Of a DNA stretch of 64,000 nucleotides, positions 35,161 through 43,091 are shown in pieces. The stretch comes from Nocardia exalbida NBRC 100660. GTDB lineage: Bacteria; Actinomycetota; Actinomycetes; Mycobacteriales; Mycobacteriaceae. The notes below the pieces were generated by a model. That model was not told the DNA's origin. It saw only the letters and a list, made by a program, of their open reading frames with translations, and did not search any database. Location: assembly GCF_000308575.1 (NCBI RefSeq), contig NZ_BAFZ01000061.1, positions 186,001 through 250,000 on the forward strand, read 5' to 3'. The translations under genes were made by a program, and so were the position numbers. Position 1 is the first letter of the stretch. Each line of letters opens with the position of its first letter.

Positions 35161-36390
35161 TCACTGCGGGGAAACGCGGCCGGGGATTCCGGCCGTTTCG
35201 ATCCGCTCTCCGATGGCCACGAGAACATCGACGAGATCGGCCCTGCGCCGGAAGCGCGGGTTGCGGACGGCATCGATGACGACGGTGGTGACGGCTCGGC
35301 TCAGCACCCGCGCGGCCGGAGCGGGCAGGTCCGGCCGCACGGCCTGCAGCATGCGGGCCCACTGGGCGATGCCGTCCAAGCGCACCCTCCGGTAGCGCTG
35401 CACCGCGTCTCCCGGAAGGTGCCGGGTCTCGCTGACGGTGATCGCCAGCAGATCGGGCTCGTCCACACCCAGTTGCGCGAAGCTTCGCATCAGTGAGCGC
35501 ATGGATTCCTCGGCGCTGCGGCCCTCGGCGATCGCCCGGGCGAGCAGCAGCCGAAGCCACTCGTCCTGGCGCCGGACGATCTGGTCCAGCAACTCCGCCT
35601 TGCTAGAGAAGTGGTGATACAAGGCGGGTCCGGTGACCCCGACGGCCGCGCCGATGTCTTCGATTCCCACGGCGGCATACCCGCGGGTGCTGAACAATCG
35701 CGCCGCCTCGGCAAGCATCCGCTCCGACCGCAGCGCTCGATCCAGCGCGGTGTTGCCGGTCTCGGTGCGCGGTGGCCGGTTCGGTGCGGGGCCGGCCGGG
35801 TGCTCGGGCATTTCGGTGGCGATCACCGCCGCGACGGCGGCGTCGAGCACCTGTGCGGCAACCGGCGCGGGTAGCTCGGCGCGGTGGTAGGAGGGACTGA
35901 CCGCGATCGAGAGCACGCACCAGCTCAGCAGTTCGACATCCGCGCCGCTGAGCTCCGGTCGGCGCACGCCGATGGTGTGCCGCAGATAGCGGGTGATCCG
36001 CGCGGCGCGGACCAGCACGGCGGTCTTGTCGGCGGCGGTCAGGTTGCGGAACTCCAGCTGCCACAACCGCGGCAGGCCGCGCAGTTCCAGGGCCACCCGG
36101 ACCAGTTCGGCGAGCACGGCGTCACCGGAGTCGTCGGTGCGATACGCGGCGTCCAGCCGGTCCAAGGTGTCGTCGAGCCCCACCAGCAGGCACTGGCCCA
36201 GAAGCTGCTGCTTGTTGCGGAAGTGCCGATACAGCGCCGTCGCCGAGATACCGACCGCCGCGGCGATGTCGGCCATCGTGGTGCCGTAATAGCCGCCGTG
36301 CGTGAAGGCGTCGACCGCGGCGTGCAGGATCATCTCGCGCCGATGAGGTGGTCTCCGCCGTGGCTGTGCGCCGTTCGCCTGTGTGCCCAT
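35161..36390 (-). CDS. Mce3R-like transcriptional regulator with two TetR domains in one chain
   Basis: The 409-residue protein holds two complete TetR units in tandem. The first DNA-binding helix-turn-helix is near residues 20-65 (TTMADIAAAVGISATALYRHF) and the second near 225-275 (GIEDIGAAVGVTGPALYHHF), each followed by a helical ligand-binding domain. Ordinary TetR proteins are about 200 residues and dimerise; the single-chain double form is known from mycobacterial Mce3R, of nearly the same length, which controls lipid and cholesterol-related genes. The ATG at 36390 was chosen because it starts just before the first domain. It lies directly upstream of fadE5 on the same strand and is divergent from a MarR gene across an 18-bp palindrome, so it probably controls fadE5 and perhaps itself. 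Ligand unknown; acyl-CoA is a guess. Confidence 0.85.
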   Translation of the reverse strand: MGTQANGAQPRRRPPHRREMILHAAVDAFTHGGYYGTTMADIAAAVGISATALYRHFRNKQQLLGQCLLVGLDDTLDRLDAAYRTDDSGDAVLAELVRVALELRGLPRLWQLEFRNLTAADKTAVLVRAARITRYLRHTIGVRRPELSGADVELLSWCVLSIAVSPSYHRAELPAPVAAQVLDAAVAAVIATEMPEHPAGPAPNRPPRTETGNTALDRALRSERMLAEAARLFSTRGYAAVGIEDIGAAVGVTGPALYHHFSSKAELLDQIVRRQDEWLRLLLARAIAEGRSAEESMRSLMRSFAQLGVDEPDLLAITVSETRHLPGDAVQRYRRVRLDGIAQWARMLQAVRPDLPAPAARVLSRAVTTVVIDAVRNPRFRRRADLVDVLVAIGERIETAGIPGRVSPQ

Positions 36391-36496
36391 CGCGGTCAGT
36401 GTCGCGTATCGGAGGGTCCGCGGCGGTGCCGGGCCGCCTCCGCGCGCGATCCGTTCGCCGGTATGCCAGGGGAGATCCGGCGCGGCCACCCATATG

Positions 36497-36514
36497 TATG
36501 ACGATGTCGTCATA
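36497..36514. promoter_or_regulatory. Perfect palindrome TATGACGA-TG-TCGTCATA between divergent regulators
   Basis: Two 8-bp arms (36497-36504 and 36507-36514) surround a two-base centre. The site is inside the 217-bp gap between the divergent double TetR gene (start 36390) and the MarR gene (start 36608). Length and symmetry fit an operator for a MarR or TetR dimer; which of the two binds is not known. Confidence 0.55.
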
Positions 36515-36607
36515 GCCGACGTACGGCTTCTACTGTCGAGTAGGCTTCCCGCAGCTATCACCAGCCCGTGGATCGTTATCGATCAGGTAAGCAGAGGGAG
36601 CCCGCCC

Positions 36608-37129
36608 GTGAGCGCTGACACCGCGGACGCCACAGCACTGTCGAGCATGGCGGCCCGCCTGCGCATCGCGTCGACCGTGATTCTGCGGCGCGCCCGGAGG
36701 GATCCCGATGAACGGCGGCTGTCGGCGACGCAGTGGGCGGTGCTGGGACGTCTGCACCGATACGGCGCCTTGGCCGCGGTCGACCTGGCGCGGCTGGAGA
36801 TGCTGCGGCCGCAGACGATGCGCAATGTGGTCGACGGGCTGCGCGATCAGGGCCTGATCGTCGGTGTGCGCGATCCGGACGACGGGCGCCGGGTGAATCT
36901 GACCCTCACCGACGAAGGCCGGGCGTGGGTGTGCGGACACCAGGCGTCCGCGAACGACGCTCTGGCGCAGGCGTTGTCCGAGAGCCTGCGGTCCGGCGAG
37001 CTGCACAAGGTCGGCGAGGTCCTGGATCTGCTCGAGCGCATCGCCTACGGTGATCGCGGCCCGGAGGCGTTGATCGGCGGCGGTCCCGGCCTCGACGACG
37101 AATCGCCTCGCGCGGACTGCCCCCTATGA
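36608..37129 (+). CDS. MarR-family transcriptional regulator
   Basis: The 173-residue protein has the winged helix of MarR repressors: LSATQWAVLGRLHRYGALAAVDLARLE leads into the recognition helix (RPQTMRNVVDGLRDQGLI), followed by the wing VGVRDPDDGRRVNLTLTDEGR. MarR proteins bind DNA as dimers and release it on binding small, often aromatic, ligands. The start is a GTG at 36608 with AGAGGGAG seven bases upstream; longer in-frame starts would overlap the divergent promoter. A palindrome about 100 bp upstream may be its autoregulatory site. No obvious efflux or catabolic partner is adjacent, so its target is open. Confidence 0.9.
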   Translation: MSADTADATALSSMAARLRIASTVILRRARRDPDERRLSATQWAVLGRLHRYGALAAVDLARLEMLRPQTMRNVVDGLRDQGLIVGVRDPDDGRRVNLTLTDEGRAWVCGHQASANDALAQALSESLRSGELHKVGEVLDLLERIAYGDRGPEALIGGGPGLDDESPRADCPL

Positions 37130-37327
37130 CCCGGCCGCCGGGTGCGCGGGGGCGGCAGGCGGAGTGAGCGCTCGGGTCCAGAGGTCGACGATCACTCGGC
37201 CGCACTCGTCCGCGGTGCGGCCGGCCGGTGGATCGAGGACCGCGCCGGGGATCTGCGCCTCCACCGCCTGAACGAGCAACATGGCGGTCAACGCCGGGCC
37301 GGTGCCGTCGACGGCTGGTGGGTGAGG
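37125..37327 (-). pseudogene. Possible remnant of a TetR regulator C-terminus
   Basis: Reading the minus strand gives about 66 codons between two stops with a segment ALTAMLLVQAVEAQIPG, then RTADECGRVIVDLWTRAL, which looks like the last helices of a TetR ligand-binding domain. There is no DNA-binding part or credible start. It overlaps the MarR stop by a few bases. The remaining 170 bp up to the gnd start show nothing recognisable. This is a weak call and might be chance. Confidence 0.25.
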
Positions 37328-37499
37328 TCACGCCGCCGGGCGGCCAGGTGACCGCGCCGAGCGGCTCACGCTGCCCTCCGTGCCCGCTGCGGCGGGGCGG
37401 GTAAGTAAGGTCTGAAGCGTCGTGGAACGGACGCCACGATGCAGCCGCCGAACAGTTTCGCGCGGACGCGCCGCCCTGTCGAACGAAGAGAGCTGATTG

Positions 37500-38945
37500 A
37501 TGCCGACCTCTACAGCGCGTGCACAGATCGGGGTCACCGGTCTGGCGGTCATGGGTAGCAACATCGCACGGAACTTCGCCAGGAACGGCTACACCGTCGC
37601 CCTGCACAACCGCACCGTCGCCAAGACCGACGCACTGCTGGAGGCGCACGGCGACGACGGCGACTTCGTGCGGACCGAGACGATCGAGGAGTTCGTCGCC
37701 GCGCTGGAGAAGCCGCGCCGGGTGCTGATCATGGTCAAGGCAGGCGCCCCGACCGACGCGGTCATCGAGGAACTGGCGGCCGCGATGGAGCCGGGCGACA
37801 TCATCATCGACGGCGGGAACGCCCTCTACACCGACACCATTCGGCGGGAAGCCGCGATGCGCGAGCGCGGGCTGAACTTCGTCGGTGCCGGTATCTCCGG
37901 TGGCGAGGAGGGCGCGCTCAACGGCCCCGCGATCATGCCGGGCGGACCGAAGGAGTCCTACGACTCGCTGGGGCCGCTGCTGGAATCCATCGCGGCGAAG
38001 GTCGACGGTACGCCCTGCTGCACCCATATCGGTCCCGACGGCTCGGGGCATTTCGTCAAGATGGTGCACAACGGCATCGAGTACGCCGACATGCAGCTGA
38101 TCGGCGAGGCCTACCACCTGTTCCGTGACGCGCTCGGCTTCGACGCGAAGCAGATCGCCGATGTGTTCACCCAATGGAACTCCGGTGACCTGGAGAGCTA
38201 CCTCGTCGAGATCACCGCCGAGGTGCTGAATCAGGTCGACGCGAAGACCGGCAAGCCACTGGTCGACGTGATCGTCGACGCGGCGGAGCAGAAGGGCACC
38301 GGACGCTGGACGGTGAAGTCCGCGCTCGACCTCGGTGTGCCGGTGACCGGCATCGCCGAAGCGGTATTCGCCCGGGCACTGTCGGGCTCCCGTGCGCAGC
38401 GCAAGGCCGCGCAGGGTCTCGCCTCCGGCCGGTTGGCCGAAAAGCCCACCGACGTCGAACAATTTACCGAAGACATCCGGCAGGCGCTCTACGCTTCGAA
38501 GGTTGTGGCCTACGCCCAGGGCTTCGACCAGATCGCCGCGGGCAGTGCGGAATACGACTGGGGTCTGCGCCCCGGCGACCTCGCGACGATCTGGCGCGGC
38601 GGCTGCATCATCCGCGCCCGTTTCCTGAACCGGATCAAGGAAGCCTACGACGAGAACCCGGCGCTGCCGAGCTTGATCCTCGCGCCGTACTTCCGCGCGG
38701 CGATCGAGACCGCCATCGACAGCTGGCGCCGCGTCGTGGCCACCGCGACCCTGCTCGGCATTCCGGTGCCCGCGTTCGCGTCGTCGCTGTCCTACTACGA
38801 CGCCCTGCGTGCCGAGCGCCTCCCGGCCGCGCTCACCCAGGCGCAGCGTGACTTCTTCGGCGCGCACACCTACGAGCGCGTCGACGCCGAAGGCAAATTC
38901 CACACGCTCTGGAGCGAGGACCGCAGCGAGGTTCGCGCCGACTAG
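37500..38945 (+). CDS. gnd: 6-phosphogluconate dehydrogenase, decarboxylating
   Basis: The enzyme oxidises 6-phosphogluconate to ribulose 5-phosphate and CO2 while reducing NADP+, in the pentose phosphate pathway. The 481-residue chain is the long enteric/eukaryotic type. It shows the Rossmann motif GLAVMGSN (residues 14-21) with NRT after the second strand, the substrate signature GAGISGGEEGALNGPAIMPGG near residue 130, and the catalytic lysine in GHFVKMVHNGIEYADMQ near residue 185. The C-terminal RCI-type block appears as GGCIIRARFLN. The ATG at 37500 follows GAAGAGAGC. A strong hairpin follows the stop codon. Confidence 0.96.
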   Translation: MPTSTARAQIGVTGLAVMGSNIARNFARNGYTVALHNRTVAKTDALLEAHGDDGDFVRTETIEEFVAALEKPRRVLIMVKAGAPTDAVIEELAAAMEPGDIIIDGGNALYTDTIRREAAMRERGLNFVGAGISGGEEGALNGPAIMPGGPKESYDSLGPLLESIAAKVDGTPCCTHIGPDGSGHFVKMVHNGIEYADMQLIGEAYHLFRDALGFDAKQIADVFTQWNSGDLESYLVEITAEVLNQVDAKTGKPLVDVIVDAAEQKGTGRWTVKSALDLGVPVTGIAEAVFARALSGSRAQRKAAQGLASGRLAEKPTDVEQFTEDIRQALYASKVVAYAQGFDQIAAGSAEYDWGLRPGDLATIWRGGCIIRARFLNRIKEAYDENPALPSLILAPYFRAAIETAIDSWRRVVATATLLGIPVPAFASSLSYYDALRAERLPAALTQAQRDFFGAHTYERVDAEGKFHTLWSEDRSEVRAD

Positions 38946-38955
38946 CCGGTCGCGC

Positions 38956-38990
38956 TGCCGCAGTGCGGGAATCGTTCCCGCACTGCGGCA
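38956..38990. terminator. Hairpin terminator after gnd, 16-bp stem
   Basis: A perfect 16-bp inverted repeat (38956-38971 and 38975-38990) with a TCG loop lies 11 bases after the gnd stop and before the end of the convergent P-type ATPase gene at 39010, so it can serve both genes. Confidence 0.75.
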
Positions 38991-39009
38991 TTGCATGCCG
39001 GGTCCGGTG

Positions 39010-40968
39010 TCAATCCGGTGTCCCGGCGGCTCGTTCCCACGCCGTCCGGCGGAGCAGGCGTAATCCGTTGAGCCCGACGATGACGGTGGAGCCCTCGTGC
39101 CCGGCGACGCCGAGCGGGAGCGGCAGGGTTGCGGCGAGGTCCCAGACGACCAGCACGCCGATGAAGGTGGCGGCGATGGCCAGGTTGGCGACCACCACCC
39201 GCCGCGCCTGCCGGGACAACGCGATCACCGCCGGGATCGTCGTCAAATCGTCGCGCACGACGACGGCGTCCGCGGTCTGCAAGGTCAGATCGGATCCGGC
39301 CCCGCCCATGGCGATGCCGACCTCGGCCGCGGCGAGGGCCGGGGCATCGTTGATGCCGTCGCCGACCACCGTCACCTTCCGCCCGTCGGCCTGCAGGTGG
39401 CGCACCGCGGTCACCTTGTCGTCGGGCAGGAGTTCGGCTCGTACGTCGGTGATGCCGACCCGGGCGGCGAGCCGGTCGGCGGTGGCGGCGTTGTCGCCGG
39501 TCAGCAATACCGGCGCGGCGCCGGTGATCTCGGTGGTCGCCCGCACCGCCGCCGCCGCTTCCGGCCGCGGCCGGTCGGTCAGCGCGAATACCCCGATCGG
39601 CCGGTGCTCGCAGGTCACGACCACGGCGGTGCAGCCGCTCACCTGGAGCGCTTCGACGGTCGTTCGCGGGCCGGGGGCGAGTTCCGACGTGGTGGGGGAG
39701 CCGACGCCGATGAGCTGGTCGCCGACGCGGGCGGTGACGCCGCGACCGGGGTTCGCGGTGAACTCGGTGACCTCGGGCAGTCGCAGGCCCCGGGCACGGG
39801 CCGCGCGCACGATCGCCGCCGCCAAGGGGTGCTCGCTCGGATGCTCGGCCGCGGCGGCCAGTCGGAGCAACTCGTCGTCGGTGAATCGTTCGTCCAGGCA
39901 GCGGATTTCGGCTAGTTCGGGAATGCCGCGGGTCAGCGTGCCGGTCTTGTCGAAGGCGACGTGCGTGGTGGCGCCGAGCCTTTCCATGACCACCGCGGAT
40001 TTGACCAGGACGCCGTGGCGCCCTGCGTTGGCGATGGCCGCCAGCAGGGGCGGCATGGTGGCCAGCACCACCGCGCAGGGGGAGGCGACGATCATGAACG
40101 TCATCGCCCGCAGCAGCGCCCGCCGCAGGGTGTCGCCGAACAGCAGCGGAACGACGAACACGGCGAGGGTGACCAGAACCATGCCGATCGAGTAGCGCTG
40201 CTCCACCTTCTCGATGAAAAGCTGTGCGCGCGCCTTGGTTCGGGCCGCTTGCTCGACCAGGGCCGCGATCCGCGCGACCACGGAGTCCTCCGCGCGGCGA
40301 TCCACCCGGATCCGCAGCACTCCGGTGCCGTTGAGAGTGCCCGCGAACACTTCATCGCCCGCGGCTTTGTCCACCGGCAGCGGTTCACCGGTGATGGTGG
40401 CCTGATCGACCTCGCTGCCGCCGGAGAGCACCGTCGCGTCGGCGGCGATCCGCTCACCGGGACGCACCACGAGAAGATCACCGACGCGCAGGTCGGCGGC
40501 GTGCACCGTCTGCTCCGCTCCGCCATCGGCGAGCCGGGTCGCGGTCTGCGGTGTGAGATCGAGTAGTCCGCGCACCGAGTCCTCGGTCCGGGCGGTGGCC
40601 AGCGCTTCCAGGGCGCCCGAGGTGGCGAAGATGACGATCAGCAAGGCGCCGTCGGTGATCTGGCCGATGGCCACCGCACCGATCGCCGCGGCGACCATGA
40701 GCAAATCGACATCGAGCGTCTTGTCGCGTAATGCCCGCAGCCCGGCCCATCCCGGTTCCCAACCGCCCGCGGCGTAACAGGCCAGGTATAAACCCCACCA
40801 CGCCCCTCGCGGTCCATCGGCCAGCTGCGTCGCCAGACCGGCGAGGAAGAACGCGACACCCACTGCGGCCCACCGCACTTCCGGCAGGGCGAACAGCCGG
40901 GTCCGGTGCGTAGGCACACGACCGGTCGGCGAAGTCGGACGGGTCGGCGCGAGGGTCGGCGCGGCCAC
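39010..40968 (-). CDS. ctpJ: P1B-4-type heavy-metal translocating ATPase (CtpJ/NmtA-like)
   Basis: The roughly 652-residue membrane pump should export divalent metal (Co2+, Ni2+ or Fe2+) at the cost of ATP. It has no N-terminal metal-binding domain. Seen are the TGEPLPV actuator motif, the transmembrane metal site SPC in VASPCAVVLAT, the phosphorylation site DKTGTLT, the ATP-binding block SEHPLA, and GDGINDAPAL; the last membrane helix carries HEGST. The SPC plus HEGS/GT pair defines the P1B-4 subgroup, which includes mycobacterial CtpD and CtpJ. The GTG start at 40968 has GGAGGTGA just upstream. It is divergent from an NmtR-type metal sensor, as ctpJ is in Mycobacterium tuberculosis, and the shared gap holds an ArsR/SmtB-type operator. 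The exact metal is inferred from the sensor. Confidence 0.92.
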   Translation of the reverse strand: MAAPTLAPTRPTSPTGRVPTHRTRLFALPEVRWAAVGVAFFLAGLATQLADGPRGAWWGLYLACYAAGGWEPGWAGLRALRDKTLDVDLLMVAAAIGAVAIGQITDGALLIVIFATSGALEALATARTEDSVRGLLDLTPQTATRLADGGAEQTVHAADLRVGDLLVVRPGERIAADATVLSGGSEVDQATITGEPLPVDKAAGDEVFAGTLNGTGVLRIRVDRRAEDSVVARIAALVEQAARTKARAQLFIEKVEQRYSIGMVLVTLAVFVVPLLFGDTLRRALLRAMTFMIVASPCAVVLATMPPLLAAIANAGRHGVLVKSAVVMERLGATTHVAFDKTGTLTRGIPELAEIRCLDERFTDDELLRLAAAAEHPSEHPLAAAIVRAARARGLRLPEVTEFTANPGRGVTARVGDQLIGVGSPTTSELAPGPRTTVEALQVSGCTAVVVTCEHRPIGVFALTDRPRPEAAAAVRATTEITGAAPVLLTGDNAATADRLAARVGITDVRAELLPDDKVTAVRHLQADGRKVTVVGDGINDAPALAAAEVGIAMGGAGSDLTLQTADAVVVRDDLTTIPAVIALSRQARRVVVANLAIAATFIGVLVVWDLAATLPLPLGVAGHEGSTVIVGLNGLRLLRRTAWERAAGTPD

Positions 40969-41020
40969 GGGTCACCTCCAGGACAGCAACGAACAGACCG
41001 CCCGACCATAACAGAAAGCA

Positions 41021-41034
41021 TGAACATGTCTTCA
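41021..41034. promoter_or_regulatory. ArsR/SmtB-type operator TGAACATGTCTTCA
   Basis: The sequence matches the TGAACA-N2-T-N-TTCA core of metal-sensor operators of the ArsR/SmtB family. It lies midway in the 93-bp gap between ctpJ (start 40968, minus) and nmtR (start 41062, plus), overlapping the position of the -35 region of the nmtR promoter. Apo-repressor bound here would shut both genes. Confidence 0.75.
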
Positions 41035-41047
41035 TTTGTTCCTAGAG

Positions 41048-41053
41048 TATAAT
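41048..41053 (+). promoter_or_regulatory. nmtR -10 box TATAAT, leaderless transcript likely
   Basis: A consensus TATAAT ends only eight bases before the nmtR ATG at 41062. Transcription starting six to eight bases after the -10 box would begin at the start codon, so the mRNA is probably leaderless, a common arrangement in actinobacteria. No ribosome binding site precedes the gene, which fits. Confidence 0.6.
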
Positions 41054-41061
41054 GTTCCCTC

Positions 41062-41424
41062 ATGGGACACGGTGTCGAAGGCAGGGATCGCCCTGCCGCG
41101 CGCCTGGATCCGGAATCGGCCAACCATGTGGCGACCACATTGCAGGCGCTGGCCACCCCGAGCCGCTTGATGATCCTCACCCAGCTGCGCCAGGGGCCAC
41201 TGTCGGTGAGCGCGCTGGCCGACGCGATCGGCATGGAACAGTCCGCCGTTTCCCACCAGCTTCGCCTGCTGCGCAATCTGGGGCTGGTCACCGGTGCCCG
41301 CACCGGCCGCAGCATCGTCTACAGCCTCTACGACAACCACGTCGCCCAGCTGCTGGACGAGGCGATCTACCACAGTGAACATCTGCGCCTCGGATTGTCC
41401 GACCGCCCCGAAACCGCCGGCTGA
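41062..41424 (+). CDS. nmtR: NmtR-type nickel/cobalt-sensing ArsR/SmtB repressor
   Basis: The 120-residue winged-helix repressor should release DNA when it binds Ni2+ or Co2+. It keeps the N-terminal Gly2-His3 and the alpha-5 metal ligands Asp91, His93, His104 and His107 at exactly the NmtR numbering (SLYDNHVAQLLDEAIYHSEH). The helix-turn-helix is MEQSAVSHQLRLLRNLGLV. Compared with the mycobacterial protein as I recall it, His109 and His116 are Arg and Pro here. It is divergent from a P1B-4 ATPase, its expected target, across a 93-bp operator region. The start is well fixed because the second and third residues are metal ligands. Confidence 0.93.
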   Translation: MGHGVEGRDRPAARLDPESANHVATTLQALATPSRLMILTQLRQGPLSVSALADAIGMEQSAVSHQLRLLRNLGLVTGARTGRSIVYSLYDNHVAQLLDEAIYHSEHLRLGLSDRPETAG

Positions 41425-41516
41425 CCGCTCTGCCCTGATCCGCTTGCTTGACCTGGAGCGCACTCCAGCACTTAGTGTGCGCTCGTACACGGTTGACCAG
41501 CAGAAGGGACCGCTTC

Positions 41517-42392
41517 ATGGAGCTCGGTTTTCACGTACCCGTCTTCGATATCGACGGTGGTACGACCGCTATCGCCGGTGAGCTGGCGCGGGTCGGCGCG
41601 GCAGCGGAGGCGTCCGGGGCGACCTGGTTGTCGTTCATGGACCACTACTTCCAGATCGAGCCGACGGGCCTGCCTGCGGAGGCGAACATGCTGGAGGGCT
41701 ACACCACTCTCGGCTATCTGGCCGCGCACACGTCGCGCGTCGACCTCGGCCTCCTCGTCACCGGCGTGACCTATCGCCACCCCGGGCTGCTTGCCAAGAT
41801 CGTCACCACGCTCGACGTCCTGTCGGGTGGCCGGGCGGTCCTCGGCATCGGCGCCGCCTGGTTCGAGCGCGAACACCGTGGGCTCGGCGTGGCGTTTCCC
41901 TCGACCGCCGAACGGTTCGAGCGGCTGGAAGAGACGTTGCGCATCTGCCGCCAGATGTGGGACCCCCAGGACAACGGGGCGTTCGACGGGAAGTACTACC
42001 AGCTGGCCGAGACGCTGTGCTCGCCGCAGCCGATCAACCGGCCGAAGGTGCTCATCGGCGGCGGGGGAGAGCGCAAGACGCTGCGCTTGGTCGCGCAATA
42101 CGGCGACGCCTGCAACCTGTTCGGCTCCTCGCCCGCGGACGTCGAGCACAAGCTCGATGTGCTGCGCCGGCATTGCGACGACGTCGGCCGCGACTATGAC
42201 GAGATCCGCAAGACGATCATCGCCAACAATCCGCGGCCGAGCCCGGAGAACCGCGACGACTTCGTCCGGCAGATGGCCGACTACGCGAAACTCGGCATCG
42301 ACACCGCCATCGTCACTCCGACCACCGGTTCACCGGCGGCTTGGATCGATGGCATGGCGCCCGCCGTGGCGCAACTGGCGGAACTCGGCTGA
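41517..42392 (+). CDS. Luciferase-like F420-dependent oxidoreductase
   Basis: The 291-residue protein is a luciferase-like monooxygenase-superfamily TIM barrel of the kind that uses coenzyme F420 in actinobacteria. Typical pieces are MELGFHVPVFD at the start, TWLSFMDHYFQ, VDLGLLVTGVTYRHPGLLAKIVTTLDVLSGGRAVLGIGAAW and PKVLIGGGGERKTLRLVAQYGDACNLF, the last binding the cofactor phosphate. The substrate cannot be assigned. The ATG at 41517 has AGAAGGGA 10-15 bases upstream. It lies 92 bp after nmtR but belongs to a different function, and ends before a hairpin that separates it from a convergent gene. Confidence 0.9.
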   Translation: MELGFHVPVFDIDGGTTAIAGELARVGAAAEASGATWLSFMDHYFQIEPTGLPAEANMLEGYTTLGYLAAHTSRVDLGLLVTGVTYRHPGLLAKIVTTLDVLSGGRAVLGIGAAWFEREHRGLGVAFPSTAERFERLEETLRICRQMWDPQDNGAFDGKYYQLAETLCSPQPINRPKVLIGGGGERKTLRLVAQYGDACNLFGSSPADVEHKLDVLRRHCDDVGRDYDEIRKTIIANNPRPSPENRDDFVRQMADYAKLGIDTAIVTPTTGSPAAWIDGMAPAVAQLAELG

Positions 42393-42470
42393 GGCGCGGC
42401 GGAACGCGCTGTGAAGGCGCTCCGGATGAGGTGTCGCGGTAGGGGATTGCGGACCCGGGGATGAACATGT

Positions 42471-42503
42471 CGCGGTCGGCGGCCCGGAAGGTCGCCGACC
42501 GCG
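42471..42503. terminator. Bidirectional hairpin terminator, 11-bp stem
   Basis: CGCGGTCGGCG (42471-42481) and its exact reverse complement (42493-42503) flank an 11-base loop. The hairpin is between the convergent oxidoreductase (stop at 42392) and the adenosine-specific-kinase-like gene (stop at 42507). Confidence 0.7.
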
Positions 42504-42506
42504 GGA

Positions 42507-42989
42507 CTACAGTTTGTAGCCGATCTGGCGCAACAGCTGCCTACGGGCTGCCTGGTCGTCGGCATTCTCCACGCCGAGCGGCGCCGAACCGTCGATCACG
42601 CCGATGATCCCTCTGCCGAGTTCCGTCTCGGCGATCAGAACCTCGACGGGATTGGCTGTGGCGCAGAAGATCCCGCAGACCTCGGGGACCTGCCGCACGG
42701 CATTGAGCACGTTGACGGGATAACCCTCGCGCAGAAAGACGATGAACGAGTGCCCGGCCCCGAGGTCCACCGCGTTCTTGGTGGCGAGCTCGACGAGCGA
42801 GTCGTCGTTGCCGGAGTGGCGGACCAGGCGCGGGCCGGAGGCCTCGCAGAACGCCAGCCCGAAGCGCAGGTGCTGACTTACCCCGACCAGCGCTTCGTGC
42901 AGGTCTTCCACGGTTTTGATGAAGTGGGACTGTCCGATGACGACGTTGAGTTCGTCCGGCTTGTCGATGCGTACCGCTGTCAACTCCAC
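42507..42989 (-). CDS. Adenosine-specific kinase-like protein (PF04008 type)
   Basis: The 160-residue protein matches throughout the small family named after an archaeal adenosine-specific kinase. Conserved stretches are NVVIGQSHFIKTVEDLHEAL (residues 15-34), FGLAFCEASGPRLVRHSGND, AGHSFIVFLREGYPVNVLNA, VCGIFCATANPVEVLIAET and GRGIIGVIDGS, ending in the usual RQIGYKL. The true cellular role is not well settled; adenosine phosphorylation has been reported only for an archaeal member. The GTG at 42989 is the only credible start. It is 102 bp downstream of a PP2C phosphatase gene on the same strand and could share its transcript. Confidence 0.85.
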   Translation of the reverse strand: MELTAVRIDKPDELNVVIGQSHFIKTVEDLHEALVGVSQHLRFGLAFCEASGPRLVRHSGNDDSLVELATKNAVDLGAGHSFIVFLREGYPVNVLNAVRQVPEVCGIFCATANPVEVLIAETELGRGIIGVIDGSAPLGVENADDQAARRQLLRQIGYKL

Positions 42990-43091
42990 AGCGACATACT
43001 GCGCCCCAGCGATGTCGATTCATAGCATTTCGACATTTCTTTCGCACGCGTCGCGGGTGCCCCGCGGTGACGCCCGAGTCGGTAGCGGGAC

